NCBI RefSeq assembly: GCF_020497125.1
Contig: NC_059081.1
Location: 13,797,105-13,861,104 of the forward strand
Length of the DNA: 64,000 nucleotides
DNA from: Mauremys mutica
Lineage: Eukaryota; Chordata; Testudines; Geoemydidae
Direction: 5' to 3'
In this document: positions 1 to 12,300 of the stretch, piece by piece
Layout of the letters: each line of letters begins with the position of its first letter
How positions within the stretch are numbered: position 1 is the first letter of the stretch
The notes under the pieces: generated by a model
Told to the model about the DNA's origin: nothing
Seen by the model: only the letters and a program-made list of their open reading frames with translations
The model's database searches: none
Translations under genes and position numbers: made by a program

Positions 1-418
1 TGTGCAAGCTGGCGCTTAAAGGCTCTGCCAAGCCTGATCTGTGGGCAAAGCAGAGTATGACACTTGGGGAAATCAAAACCTACAGTATTTGTAGGAAGAT
101 GGTTAGATTTTAAAGGCGATTTGGGGGGGCGGGTGTGGGGGGGAGCTGCTTTGTTATTTTATTTTATTGGGTGGTGGTGGAAATAGAAGGTAATTGCAAA
201 AAAATCCAAAACCCAATTCGCTCCAGTGTCTCGGTATTTTTGGATATAGCTGTCTTTAAAAAAAAACAAACCACCACCAACCCATCTCTCTAGATCAGAT
301 CCAAGCCAACAAGTGGATTTTATTTGTATTTTTTTTCACCCCACCACCCACTGGGGTGGGAATAAAAAGTGTGTGTGGGGGGAGGGAAAGGCAGCGATCT
401 CCGTGGCGGGGGCTGATT
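1..418 (+). promoter_or_regulatory. EN1: EN1 5' flank: proximal promoter and 5' UTR
   Basis: This is the sequence directly upstream of the EN1 start codon; it must hold the 5' UTR and at least part of the core promoter. Seen directly: a GC-box-like GGGGGCGGG at 125-133, an inverted CCAAT box (ATTGG) at 166-170 within a T-rich tract, and no convincing TATA box at a fixed distance. Poly-purine and poly-pyrimidine runs (about 250-290 and 330-345) lie close to the gene. The transcription start cannot be placed from sequence alone. TATA-less, CpG-rich promoters are usual for engrailed-class developmental genes, which fits. The upstream regulatory landscape lies outside the window. Confidence 0.55.
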
Positions 419-1109
419 ATGGAAGAGCAGCCGGACAGTAAAAGTCACCGAGACTGTGCTACAACAACTACCAGCAGCAGCAGCAGCAGCGATGGAGAAA
501 GCGTCCCCGTCTCCCCCAGCCACGCGCCGTCCTCGCCCGCAGCGCCCTGCATCCTGCCTATGCCCCACCACCACCAGCCGCAGCCGCAGCAGCACCGCAC
601 CACCAACTTTTTCATTGACAACATCTTGAGGCCGGACTTTGGCTGCAAGAAAGAGACGCTCCTGATCGTCGGCGCAGCAGCAGCAGCAGCAGCAGCAGGA
701 GGAGGAGGTGGTGGAGGCGGCGGCCGGGACAGAGACCGAGATCGCGGTCAGACATCAGGTAGAGAAAACGTCAACCCACTGATAACGAGGCCATCCAACC
801 CGTCCTCTCTCCTTTGCCCGGATTCAAACTGTAACCCCGACAGCTCCTCCTCGGCGCCTCCTGCTGCAGCTGCTGCCTCTAAAGCGAACCCCGCCGCGGC
901 AGCAGCCGTAGCAGCAGCGGTAGCGGCCGCCAAGCCACCCTCCGAAGGGAGTGGAACTAACCCGGCGAAGTATGGGGAACACGCCAACCCCGCCATCCTG
1001 CTCATGGGCTCTAATAATGGAGGACCTGTTGTAAAGAGCGATTCTCAACAGCCTCTAGTATGGCCTGCCTGGGTTTACTGCACTAGGTATTCAGACAGAC
1101 CATCTTCGG
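419..1109 (+). CDS. EN1: Engrailed-1 homeobox protein, exon 1 (residues 1-230 plus one base)
   Basis: Exon 1 encodes the N-terminal repressor part of EN1, a nuclear transcription factor of midbrain-hindbrain, limb and neuronal patterning. The start is the ATG at 419: it begins MEEQ like other EN1 proteins, has A at -3 and G at +4, and no in-frame ATG precedes it in the open frame. In order: Thr/Ser run (T15-T18, S19-S24); His/Pro/Gln-rich stretch (about 47-59); EH1 octapeptide region with FFIDNIL at 64-70, which binds Groucho/TLE co-repressors; Ala8 (86-93) and Gly9 (94-102); an RDRDRDR segment (103-109); a second Ala-rich block (about 155-175); and the EH2 hexapeptide region with WPAW at 215-218, which contacts PBX. 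Splice donor is CGG|GTAAGAA at 1109/1110, phase 1. EN1 rather than EN2 is indicated by the N-terminus and the [11 protein letters not shown] linker in exon 2. The 335-residue total is close to bird EN1 and shorter than the mammalian protein, which has longer Ala/Pro runs. Confidence 0.97.
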
Positions 1110-4100
1110 GTAAGAACCACTTCGCTGATCACATCTGTTAGCTATTACATAATAATACGCAGTCGCTTTTTTTTCCCCTTTCACCAGCCCCCCTCCCTTC
1201 TTTAGCGTCTAGAGATTATTTTTTTTATAATATATCTCAATAATAGAGCTCGATTTTGCTTTCGGAGCCTATTCCTAGCGTGGGGGTGTTTGGGTCACAC
1301 AGCCAAGCCCTTCGCGCTCGGGTTAAATTATTTGGTGGGAGGCATAGGGAAATCTTTTCCTCTTGCCCCTTCTTCCCCCCTTCCCCTTTATAAAACCCCG
1401 AATTCGGATGCAGGAGGAGCGATCTGGGGGTTTTTATTCGGGCTCTGGGCTGGGATTACAGATACAGTAGCTGTGAAGCGAGGCAGTAGATTTTTTATTT
1501 TTATTGTGTGCTGATGAGTGGGGGGGGGATGGGAGGGGGAGCTCAGAGACACATGTTGAACGTATTATATATTTGAAAGGGTGTTGGGGGTGAGGTACGG
1601 TTCTGAAAGGCAGAGGGGGGGGAAATGCTTTCAGGGAAAATGTTTCTGTTATGGGAAAGCAAAATGGGCCTCTCTGAGAGCAAAAGAAAACCAGGCCTCT
1701 AGGTCGCATATTGACAAGCGGGGTTGTGTTCGTTCTAGTTTTTAGCGGCTAAGGAGCTTTCTTTCCCCAAGGATAATATCTGGTATTGTTTGGGGGAATA
1801 TATTCCCCTCTCCCCTTCCCAAAAATATGGGAAGAAAAGATTCTGAAAAAGAAAAAAACAAGATCAGATTCTCCGGGACCGGGGATATTTCTGCTGCTGC
1901 TGATTTTCAGTCGAGTTATTTTCAGTCGAGTCCCTTTAGCGTTCCATTTGCTTATTTGAGTTCTGTTTACATGGAACAAATCACGCGATCCGGGTCACTT
2001 TAAAAGGGTCTCCCAGAATTACCTCCCAGTCCAGCTTGTGGCTAGAGGAGAGAAATGTAGCTCCGACCTCCGGGAAAATCCCAGCGAAGGAAGTTCCCCA
2101 ACGAGGCAGCGTCTCTGTCCGCAAACCCTGGCCCGAACCGGCGGGGGAGGGGGAAAGTAAGCTTAATAATAAAACAGAATAAGAAGCAACCCCCTTTGGC
2201 GGGAGCCAGGGCCGGGGAAGGCAGAGGAGGGGCGCAAATGCCCGGCTGGTGGCTCGCCGTAACTCGCGCTGTCTTCTCCGCCTTCCCTTTATTAGCTCCT
2301 GCCACGGAAAGTGATCAATTTGCTGCTATCAGCCCGAGTCATCTCGATCCCACTGTTATTGACACGTCCAGCTACTTGAAACTCAGAAAAGCCCGTTTGA
2401 TTGACTAAACGGATTGATTGAGTGATTGAGCTGTCAGGCTCTTGCCTTCTCGGCCCCGGGCCGGGCAATGATTTTATGAGCGGTTCCCAATGCCGCCACA
2501 TGCAAAGTATTTTACACTTTCCTTTTGCAAAATCTCCTCTCTGGCACCCAGTCCCAGAAAGCTCTGCTGGGAATGTGCACCGTTCCCTTTGTTGTGTTTG
2601 GGTCTGGCCCTGTATTCTCCTGACTGGTATCTGGTGTAGCTCTGGCTAGACCGGGGCTGAGTGTATCTAAACCGTATCGAGGGCTAAGTGTATATATCCT
2701 CGCCCCCCACCCCCATTCAGAACTGCTGTTTTATTACAATGGCAAATTTCAGTTTCCAAGGGGAAAGGAGCTGAGATCAGATCGGGGCAATTTTTGCAAA
2801 GCAGCCTCCGCAGGGTCTGGCACAACCGGGAGATAATGTGAAGAGATTTATTAAATCCACCCCCCCTTTAGTAAATTTGATAAAGCGGGGATTAATATAT
2901 ATTAAAATCTATTCCCCCTCCATGTTCCCTAAACGTGCCCTCAGATCTCAGAGACAAACCAACCAGCCAGCCCTGGGAGATGAGTTTTAGGCCTACTCTC
3001 AGCTAGGAAGCCTGCTGTCTTCCTCCCCTAGATATCTGGGACTGGGGGGGACTGTCTTCCTAAAATTTGGACTCCCCAGCTGTTGACCTGCTTTGGATCA
3101 AAACCTTGAGGTTTTCAGAAATTGTTTTAAATTCCTCCCTAAAAAAAAAACCCTTTTACAGGATTTGTTTGGAAGTCAAAATGCAGCAGCCTGCAAACCC
3201 AGCCTTATGCTTTCGATCCTCTTGGACTTACACCCTTTAGATGACTACATATCAGCTCTAAGCATTTACCTTGCCTTTGGGGATACTTTTCTGGTGCCGG
3301 AGCCTTTTATTTTTACGCCCACACATACTATTGGTGTTTAAAGTTCAGAGGTTTGCATTTATACCTTTAAAGAAAGGCCTGAAAAGCCTGATCTGACTAT
3401 TAATAAGGGGAGGGTTTCCAATGAGACTATAAACAGGAGAAGTAACTCATTCGGATGATCCAACTGTCATGCCGAGAGAGGCAGAACTGAAATATACAGT
3501 CTGCAATCCATTTAAAACGCATTCCACACGGATACAAATGTGCGTTTCCCCGTATTCATTACAATATCTCTACTTCTCCTCTATAGAAATAGAGGGGAAG
3601 GGAGAGGAGAGAGATTTTCAGTTCAGTTAACATCTATAAAGCCAATGGGTTTGAAAAATCACTCGGACGAGTGATAGAATAAATACCATTTACTCTGCAA
3701 TAATATGCACGGTGCCCTGAAAACAGGAGCGATCAGGAATGAGCTTGTTCATTAACGGTGGCGATTCTTTATTGTGATCGTTTTTAGTAGTAGGTTACAG
3801 GAACACACCAGGCGGCAGGGGAAGTATTTGCATTTCTCTACAGGGCTTGGCTAAAATTCATGTTCAACCAAACTGAGCAAGGTGGTGGTGGATTTTCCAG
3901 GAACGCGGGGACAGTTTAGATTCTAGCGGCACTTTTCTTCCAGCTAGTCCAAAGCACCCTAGTGTGGTGGAGCAACCCCTCCGGCTTCAGTTAGTAGTTT
4001 GAATGTATTTATCAGAGGGGTGTGGAGGTGCGCGCTCCGCAAATGAACTACAGTTTGCCGTTCCAACTCCTTGGGTTAAGGGAACCCCCCCCCCTTAGGT

Positions 4101-5453
4101 GGCGTGTACAGAGACAACGCAGAGTGTGTTTGTGTATCTGCCTTTTGTGTAACGGCGTCTCTTCGTCTTGACTGTATCCTCTTTGCAAATGGGGCGCGCT
4201 CTGGTACACCCCGCCTCAGTAGCCACCCCAAAAAGAAGCGCGATGGGACACCCGAGATGGAATTCGTTTCCTTTTGTAACGGATTAGGAGAGGACAGTCA
4301 CATGGGGGCAAATGGTGTATTTTTCGCAGGAGCAGGCGTTCATACTTGAGCGAAGAAGGAAAGGTGATGTCTTCTGCGCCTCCGTCAGGTCTGCAGAACT
4401 GCAGGAGATATCTCGGATTCATTCACACAGTTTTGCACAACATTAAGTTTGCGGTCTAACTATTCGCAGGGGTTTATTTTAGCTCTCGGATTCCGGAATT
4501 TTAAATTAAAACGTAGAATCTGCAGACAGGCTGTTTCTTCGCTGTCTGGCCTGTCATGATACTTTTGCTTTAAAAAAATCCTACGCGTGGAATGGAGTTT
4601 GTGGGGGGACATCAGTGGGGTTTTCTGTTTTCATCCCCGCGTTTGTTTCAGGCCTTTGAAGCGGTGTGTGTGTGTGAGAACAAATACAAAGATTTGTAAT
4701 GTCACGATCTACGCCGATACATGTTTTGATTTATCCAGTTTTGCCCAAACAAAACAGATTTTCTTACCTACACCACAGAGACTAGATTTGGAGTAACACA
4801 AATAAAGTGGCTCACGAACAGACTCGTGATGATACATTAGATCACCTTCTATTAGTTACTATTTTGGGCGGATTATTTGGTCCGTTTAAATCAGCGCCGA
4901 ACCTCATTACGCCCTCAATATATATATCTAGGGTCACAACGCGGCGAATTTTGCGTGTAGGGTCCCTCCGTAATGCGAATTAACTGCTAAAACCCTAGTG
5001 CCACTGCTGTCTTTAACTTGCCAGGTTCCCCCCCACCCATTTATCCTGTCTTCTGAACATAAAACTGAATTACACTGTGGGTAGGTGTGGGGGGGGAAAC
5101 ACCCTTCCCCCAAAGAACCCCCTCATCGCCCACTCTAAAAAGCAATTTGATGGCCCGCTCCTGGCTGCCTTTTGGGGGGAGGTAGCGGGGGGGGGGGGAG
5201 AAACGAATAAGTCGGCCATTTTTATTGCAAACGGATCCCAGTCAGAAGGCTCTGCCTCGAGGACAGGGCAGAGGGGGTCTGGGGGTAAAGGGAATGGGGG
5301 GGGGCTGCGCTCAGCGAGGAGGACGCGGTGCCCAGGGGTGAGGAACGGAAGGAATCGCACGTTGTACATCCGAGGATGCATTTCAAACACCTCCCCCCCC
5401 TTCTCTCCTTCTCCTCCCCCACCCCCCACGTTTCTGTCCCTCTCTGCCCTTAG
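1110..5453 (+). other. EN1: EN1 single intron (4.3 kb, phase 1)
   Basis: The intron begins GTAAGAA at 1110 and ends in a long pyrimidine tract (about 5390-5450) followed by TAG at 5451-5453. Splicing joins G(1109) to GT(5454-5455) to give Gly231, after which the frame continues [10 protein letters not shown] as in the known family. Position and phase match the single conserved intron of vertebrate engrailed genes. The intron is largely free of transposon repeats and keeps many CpGs (for example 1980-2300, 4180-4260, 4850-5000), so it belongs to the same CpG-rich domain as the exons. It holds a perfect-looking 14-base tandem unit at 1903-1932 and a short degenerate TTGA-rich stretch near 2395-2430. 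Open frames here, including a 119-codon antisense one at 5070-5429, look like by-products of base composition. Confidence 0.92.
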
Positions 5454-5770
5454 GTCCGCGGACCCGGAAACTGAAGAAGAAGAAGAACGAGAAGGAGGAC
5501 AAGCGGCCCCGAACCGCCTTCACCGCCGAGCAGCTGCAGAGACTCAAGGCGGAGTTCCAGGCCAACCGCTACATCACGGAGCAGAGGCGGCAGACCCTGG
5601 CCCAGGAACTCAGCCTGAACGAATCCCAGATCAAGATCTGGTTCCAGAACAAGCGGGCCAAAATCAAGAAAGCCACGGGCATCAAGAACGGCCTGGCGCT
5701 TCACCTCATGGCCCAGGGACTGTACAACCATTCCACGACCACGGTGCAGGACAAAGAGGAGAGCGAGTGA
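5454..5770 (+). CDS. EN1: Engrailed-1 homeobox protein, exon 2 (homeodomain and C-terminus)
   Basis: Exon 2 supplies residues 231-335. After the linker [15 protein letters not shown] comes the complete 60-residue homeodomain, about residues 245-304 (nt 5495-5674). It begins EDKRPRTAF (N-terminal arm) and its recognition helix reads [15 protein letters not shown], with the Gln-50 and Asn-51 that give the engrailed class its TAATTA-type specificity. The C-terminal EH5 block ([20 protein letters not shown]) and the acidic tail ending EESE precede the TGA at 5768-5770. No frameshift, stop or missing key residue is seen, so the gene looks functional. Exon 1 (691 nt) plus exon 2 (317 nt) gives 336 codons including the stop. 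In the family, EN1 represses through Groucho (EH1) and gains DNA specificity through PBX (EH2) with the homeodomain. Confidence 0.98.
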
Positions 5771-6330
5771 TCGGCACCCCCCGCCCCCCCGCCCGCTTTG
5801 ATTATTATTAATTATTATTATTATTATTATTGACAGGAAAGGAAACTCAAATAAAAAAAGGACTTAACGGTGGAAAGTGACATACTGAAGGGGACTTTGG
5901 ACAGGTGCTATTTAAAATCAAATCTATTGTCTATCCATAGTATAAGGACTCCAGTAAAAAAAACAAACCCCGAACACTTACAAAAATTATCTCTATATAG
6001 CCAAACATCATATGACCTTGTATATATTTAATTTCAGGTAAGAAATATGTGTAGCGATCTCCATTTGCTGGACAGTTTCTCTTCCTCTCTGTCTGTCTTT
6101 TGTTTGTTTTTTTGTTTGTTTTCTTTTTCTGATGTCGTTGCCTCTTGTTTTTAAGTAAATGTCTGACTCTCGGATTTTTCTTTTATTTTTCGTGTGAATT
6201 TCCGTCTCCCCCCCCCCCCGAGAAGAATTGGATCCACTGACTGCGAGCCTGAACCCGCCGCTACAAGCCAAAGATTTTATTATGTTCAGAAATCTGTAGT
6301 CTGAAATAAAGTGTAGACTGTGTTCAGGAG
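5771..6330 (+). other. EN1: EN1 3' UTR
   Basis: Downstream of the TGA the sequence has an ATT-repeat tract (about 5800-5831), a first AATAAA at 5850-5855 in an A-rich context, and then long T/G-rich UTR up to a second AATAAA at 6305-6310. The limits given assume cleavage about 15-25 bases after the distal signal. Nothing coding is seen here. Confidence 0.7.
6305..6310 (+). terminator. EN1: Likely main polyadenylation signal of EN1 (AATAAA)
   Basis: The canonical hexamer is followed within 40 bases by GTGTAGACTGTGTTC and then a GGTTGTTCTT and TGTGTGTGT run, the GT/T-rich downstream element that marks efficient 3' end formation. The proximal AATAAA at 5850 lacks an equally good downstream element and is read as minor or unused. 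Confidence 0.7.
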
Positions 6331-6344
6331 ACAGGCTGGTTGTT

Positions 6345-9300
6345 CTTATTTACTGTGTGTGTATATATATGTACATATATATCCACAACTTGATTATTTA
6401 TGGGTTTTTTAATTGATTAGGACAGCGATGGGGTAAACACCCTTACAGAAAGTGCTGATCAATTTGTAGTTCCAAATTCAATCCTTTAGACACCGGAGCT
6501 ACTGTCTTAAAAAAACCCTCTTTTTTGAATATCTAAATCATGCCTCAGTCGTCGTCGTCCTCTGCCTTTTCCCCCTTTTCTTTTTTTTTCCCTTTTGCTT
6601 TTTTACAGGACATAAACCCCTCCTCATCATAACACATCAGCTACACCTCCGGAAAATGTCATGCAGCCTTCTGGATGTTCAGGGCTCCAGAACGTGTTGA
6701 AAAGGAATTTGTTTGACAGCTCCTTGAGATCAGTCTCGTCCCATATTGAATGTCCACAGAGGAGGGTTTTTTTTTCCTCTTTTTTTTCCTTCTTCTTCCA
6801 GGGCAGGATACAGAGGCTAGAAGAAGAGAGCTAGAGTGAAAACGATCATTACTTTGCAGTCGGTTGCTTAGCAGCATCTCCTAATGAATGGTACTTTCAC
6901 TCTCTCCTTAGCCTTTATCTCAGCCATTGCAGTTTTAAAGTAAATTCAGTCACTTAAGGGACTTTAAAAAAAACCAAACAAACAAAAAACGGAAATTATT
7001 TCATGGGGGCGGGATGGAGGCCATAAGACGGCCATTGAATTAACAGTATGACCAGATGGGTTAAATTCTGTTCTCAACAGACCATCCTATGAAGAGGAGA
7101 AGTCAGTTTTCATTTGGTTGGTTGCTTTGTGGCCACTTTTTACTGTGTGAAGTCAGTGGCAATTGTGTGTCCCGGTGATTGTGCCATGAAATCGCCAAGC
7201 ACATCAGGAGCTTTTGGGCGGTGCCTTAGCAAGCACGCTGCACTGTTTGCATTTTGTTTTGTCCTGGGTTTGCACATTTTATTTGGTTTCTTCATTGTGA
7301 TTAAAAAAAAAAAGACTTCTCCGGGCTTTTCCTCCCTTTCATATACTGATTTGTGAGCGTGTGTGTTACACATTGACCCAGTCCTTCCTCTCAGTGCATC
7401 AGTTGGACTAAATGCCTCCTCACCTTTCTGGTTCCTTGAGTTATTCCTCCCCCCACCCCCGCTTTTTGTCTTGTCTTCACAATGCAACGGTTTGAATTTG
7501 GCAAAACTCTGGGGCAGGCGTGAGTACACAGGAAGGATAGGAAATTATAGAAAATAAATGTAATCATAGGTTACTGAGGATAAGTATAGCGTTCATATTT
7601 TAAGTTTTGGTTCAATATGTAACTATAATTATTACTGGCTTTTTCCCGAGTGTATGTGCGTTTACCACACAGGGTTTGGAACCACAGTGTAGCAAAAATG
7701 CCTCAGCTCAATGTGTGTGATCCAATTTATAAAACCAACCACGCAACTTTTATTAAGCCCACCGAGTGCATAAAATATACCTGTAGAACCCCAGGTGTTC
7801 GCAGAGAACGGCAGAACTCTGAATAGAACCTTCAGACTCATAACGGGTCTATTTATTTAGTTCGAATCTTGCAGCCAGTCTTAAGGGGGAGGCAGCGTGA
7901 ACTGATGTGGCTTTTTAACACAACAGGCCTGTTGGTATTTCTATCCTCCCCCGCTGACTTATGGGCCGCAAAGTGCCCCCGTTCAAGGGGTTCAGAGGGA
8001 GATGTCACCCCAGTGTGAGAAAAAAATAACGCAACCTCCAAAGGAGACGCCTTAAAACACAACCACACTAGCCGCATGCACAAAGAGCTGGACAGAAGTT
8101 TCAGAATGGGATAAGTCTGGCAACTTTGAAAGTGATCATGTTTTCGCTCCTGGGCTGTCAGGATCCAGAGAGGGAAGCAGCTCAGCTGCTGCAGTATCTT
8201 GAGGCGGATTCAAGGCCATGCATCCCTGACAATAAGGGCCGATTGAAAGGTATGGATGGCGCATATTGTAAAGCGGAAACACGCTTTGCATTGACCATGG
8301 CCATTCCGCCCCCTCCCCCTTCTGCCTCCCGTTCTAGGCTTCAGAGGGCACGGCAGGGCTAAAGAACCTTGCATTATTTCGAGGCGAGCATTTGGGTCTG
8401 TGCCCCCCATGGCCGGGACTGGACATGATCAGGGGCTGAGCTGCATTTTTGACAACGTGCTAGACAAAGAGTTATCAACCTCGTTGGCTTCCCACTCAAG
8501 CTGGGCTCGGCGGGTATCTGTGGCCCTGTAATATATTCCTTCACTCCGCACGAAAGGATCACGTCAGGTTAGGGCATGAAAACTGCCTGGTCAAGCTGCT
8601 TGTGCCTCTTGGCGTCCTGGGAACGCGGATCTCTGCGCTAGGCAGGCCGAGCGTGACTTTAAAAAGTCCTAAACTGCTTCGGGATTGAAATCAGTGTTGG
8701 ATAGCGCCCTCCGAAGCGCTTAATAGCTACATTTTGAAAGTACTGGATCATAAACTTAAATCCTCTTCCGCACGGAAGAAAACGAACTGTCGCCTAAAGT
8801 CCAAACAATATCGACTCCAGGCAGAGAACAGAAAGCAAGCCTGGGAGAAGCTCGCTGCCCTGGGTTGCGGTTTGAAACGCGCACCCCCCTCCCCCCCTAA
8901 AAAGCAAGCAGCTGACTTTGCAAAACAGAAATGGTCACCCCCACATCTGCCAATATGAGCCAGGATCGCATGTTATTGATCCCCCAGGTCATTCCAGCGA
9001 TTTCATCGCTTCTATCCTTGCCACGGGATTATTTACCGAAAAGGTAAACCCCACACATCCACCACACCCCTCCTTGGATTTGCTAGGACATAGGCTGGGC
9101 TGGGAGGGAGGCTAAGGAACAGCGTGCTGTCCTGCACATATTGGAGAGGACAATAAATACAAAAAATAAAAACCACCAACCCAAAGTCTCCAATCTAAAT
9201 CCAGCTCCTGAGTTTCTCCTATCCTCTCGCACGCACTCTCCCTGGAGCTGTATATGAGAAAATGTAATTTCTTTTAAAAATCGTCTAATTACTCTCCCTA

Positions 9301-12300
9301 AAGAGCTGGGATGTACGTCTCACCCAGCAATTCTCCAATAATGCCGGCTGACGGTTGGTTATTTCTTTCTTTACTGACTATTGATGCTGTTATTCCTCCT
9401 TAGATACAGTGGCTCCTGCACTGCCCCAGCCCTTTAGATTTCAATACAGATTTAAAAAAAAAATAAGGATACATAATAGACACAGTTTTATTCCCCTTAT
9501 CATGAATCTTAGTAAAACACATTTATTACACGGTGTCCTCCCAGTAAATCTACTGTGAGGCTTAGTTGCCCGAGGGAAATTTATGATATTAACATTTTAT
9601 TTCAGAGATTGTTATCACATTGTGGTCTTCTATACTTAGAGGGCCTAAAAGAATAGAGTATTATGAATTTACTTCGTAGCATTAAAGGCAAGGCGTGTTT
9701 TGAAAGCCACAACTTTTTATTTACTCCAAGTCTGTGGGGAGAGACTTTTCGTACACAAAGAAAACATAGTTATTATGTAATAGCCTTTTAGTCTCGTCTC
9801 ATCAACGGAGGGAAAGAAACAGGTAACATTTACAATTGAAAAGTAAAGGTGGGATGTGTCCCCGAGAAGGCACAAGTAGCCAACATTGTATGTACTTTGG
9901 GAGTCACGAAAGGAATAAAGAATTTCTTCACCACTAAGTGTCCATCCAAGCTCAGCAAAGCTGGACAAATCATGAATAAGGAAGACAGGAAAACAGAGAC
10001 CAGATTAAAAGGAAGAAGAAAGAGGATTATTTAAACAAGCAAGGCGTTTTAGTGTAATGATACTTTTTATAATTTCTTCCACGCATGGTACAAACAATGC
10101 ACATGCATACATTGACAATCTCGCCCCCGATGTAACGTACACACATGCAGATCAATTCCGCCCCTCCTGAAGTGGAGTTTTGCCAGTCATTTCAATGGGA
10201 GGAGGATCGGACACATCTTATCTCACCATCAGAATTAAATGTAAGTTAAATACGACATAACTATATATTTATCAATCAATGATCCTTCTTTAGTCAGCAC
10301 GTCCATTAAATAAATAAAATGCTACACCAGACAGGGATTCAATATCTGCCAATTGGAGCCACTGGTAAAATACTTCATTTCCTAGCCATCACATATGTTG
10401 GGGAATAACGTGTGTAGCTATGTATATCTAATACCACCTTACACGCCCACACACATTCACACACATGTGTTTGACTACTTATATGTATACACTGCACAGG
10501 TTTCTAGAGATCTGGTGGAAACAGGGTTCCCGAGGCTGAGAGGTTAACAGGTCTCCAAGCAAATAGTTTTCATAGCAGGAGTTCTCTGACTTTATAATCT
10601 GACATGAATCAGGTGTGATTGGATGGGCTGCATTACATAACTTCCTCACGTCAGCAGTAAAAGTTTAGAGCCCAACAAAATAGCCCAAACAGCAAGGTAG
10701 CCCCCTCTCCTCTGGAGCGCCCATGTGTCTTCAGATTATATTTTTGTTTGTGGGCATTTTGATCTACCCCTTGCTTCAGTGTAATATGCAGCTACTACCC
10801 ACATGGAAGCTGAATCCTAACACTGGGCACGGCACGATTCTTTCATCCCAACGTTGCACTTTGAAGTTCTGTTGCTCAGGTACAAATGAAAGGCCAAGAA
10901 ACGCCAAGCAGCTCAAGCTTGCTGTAAAATCTACTTCCCTTCAGAAACCTGGTGTCTCCCCCTCCCCCCAAATAGAAAATTAGGGTCATATCACCACTGC
11001 ACCCCTTTATCTCCCAGAGGTATTTTTTTAATATCCTGCAGATTAACCTCACACTCCCTTTTGCTGATTAAAGAAATTAGATATTTCAAAACCCAGCAGG
11101 AGGAATCAGCTGACTGCCAATAGCTTTCAGGGGCACCACTGGCCCCATGGCACTGAGACCCATAACACTAAATTCCATATGAAAACTCTATTCCCATTTT
11201 CCTTTCTCACGAGGCCCCCCTCGCCCCCCAAGCACTAATGGTGCCAATATCATCCGAGGACTGAAAGTTTTACTCCATCTCCTGCCTTTATTTTAGGGGT
11301 TAACACATAGAATGAAGCGTACAATAGGGGCTTAGATCAATAACCTGGTATTTTACATATTCAAATGCAGGCTGAAAAGAATGGAGATGGCCCCTTGGTC
11401 TTGGCGAACGACACGCGTTCATTTTTTTTAAAGCCAGCTTAATTTGGAGGTGCATATACCGATGACTTCTGTCAGGGAGCTTGTTCCTTTGTGCCTCCTT
11501 CCAGGAATCAAAGCAGACATTGTTGTGAAACCTATCTTTCCAGGTCAAAGGTCAGATCTCACAATCCCAATTACAATGATTTCTAATGATGTTTATCTTG
11601 AGAGCTGCGAGTGTTTTGATTCCCAAACAATCAAGTCTCTTGCTTGTGGGGAGGGGGGGGGGAAGAAAACTATTTCAGAAACAAAACGTGGAGGTGGTTC
11701 TTCTTTGGGTTAAAAACATGCATTCAAGGAAGTATTTGCTGCAAAGAATTTGTTTCAAAAGCCTTATTTTTTTAAGAGCTGTAAAACATGACACAAGCTT
11801 GGACTACTGCAGAAGCCTCCGAAGGGTAAAATGCACTATAAGGGTGACAAATATTTTGTACAGAATTCCTAAGAACAACAAACATGTATTCAAGGTCACC
11901 CATCCTTTTATACCCTTTGGAAACAGCTGTCCGGTTGCTCTTAACTTCTAGGATGCATTAGAAATTTCCTTAGGAGAAGAAACATGTAGCAATAATTCCT
12001 AGGAAGTTAAAATCTTTGTCAGCTCTGCGCTTCCCGGAAGCCCGAGGCCAGGCTAAAACAAAGACTGTTCTCTTTTTTAACCGAGAATATTAGCAGAGCA
12101 TGATTTTTTCTTTTCCCAATAAGTAATAGTTCAGATATAGAACAAACAACTTTTATCCAAAAAAGCTATTAAATATATTAATATAGTTCTGTTCTGGTGT
12201 GTGTATGTGGGTGGAGGGGGATTTGCTTTAAAACAGGTGTTTTTGTTTGTTTTGTAACACACCTACCTATGAAGTATTGCATAATACAGCTGATGATTTT

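Larger units (their letters stand above)
400..5900. promoter_or_regulatory. CpG-rich domain covering EN1
   Basis: CpG dinucleotides are dense in exon 1 (especially 660-1000), in intron blocks near 2000-2300 and 4180-5000, and across 5270-5800. They are scarce in most of the window beyond 16 kb. Such broad CpG-island coverage is typical of Polycomb-regulated developmental homeobox genes in amniotes. The block limits are by eye, not by a formal island calculation. Confidence 0.6.

Noticed and set aside
356..418. N-terminal extension of the EN1 frame back to position 356
   Set aside because: The frame is open but there is no ATG before 419; position 356 is GTG. EN1 proteins begin MEEQ, which matches 419.
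1110..1141. Read-through of EN1 exon 1 into the intron as an alternative C-terminus
   Set aside because: A perfect donor site sits at 1110 and the conserved frame continues in exon 2; the read-through adds only ten residues without homology.
5070..5429. 119-codon antisense open frame across the end of the EN1 intron
   Set aside because: It lies over low-complexity G/C tracts, has a composition-driven Pro/Gly-rich translation and no domain, so it is a shadow of base composition.
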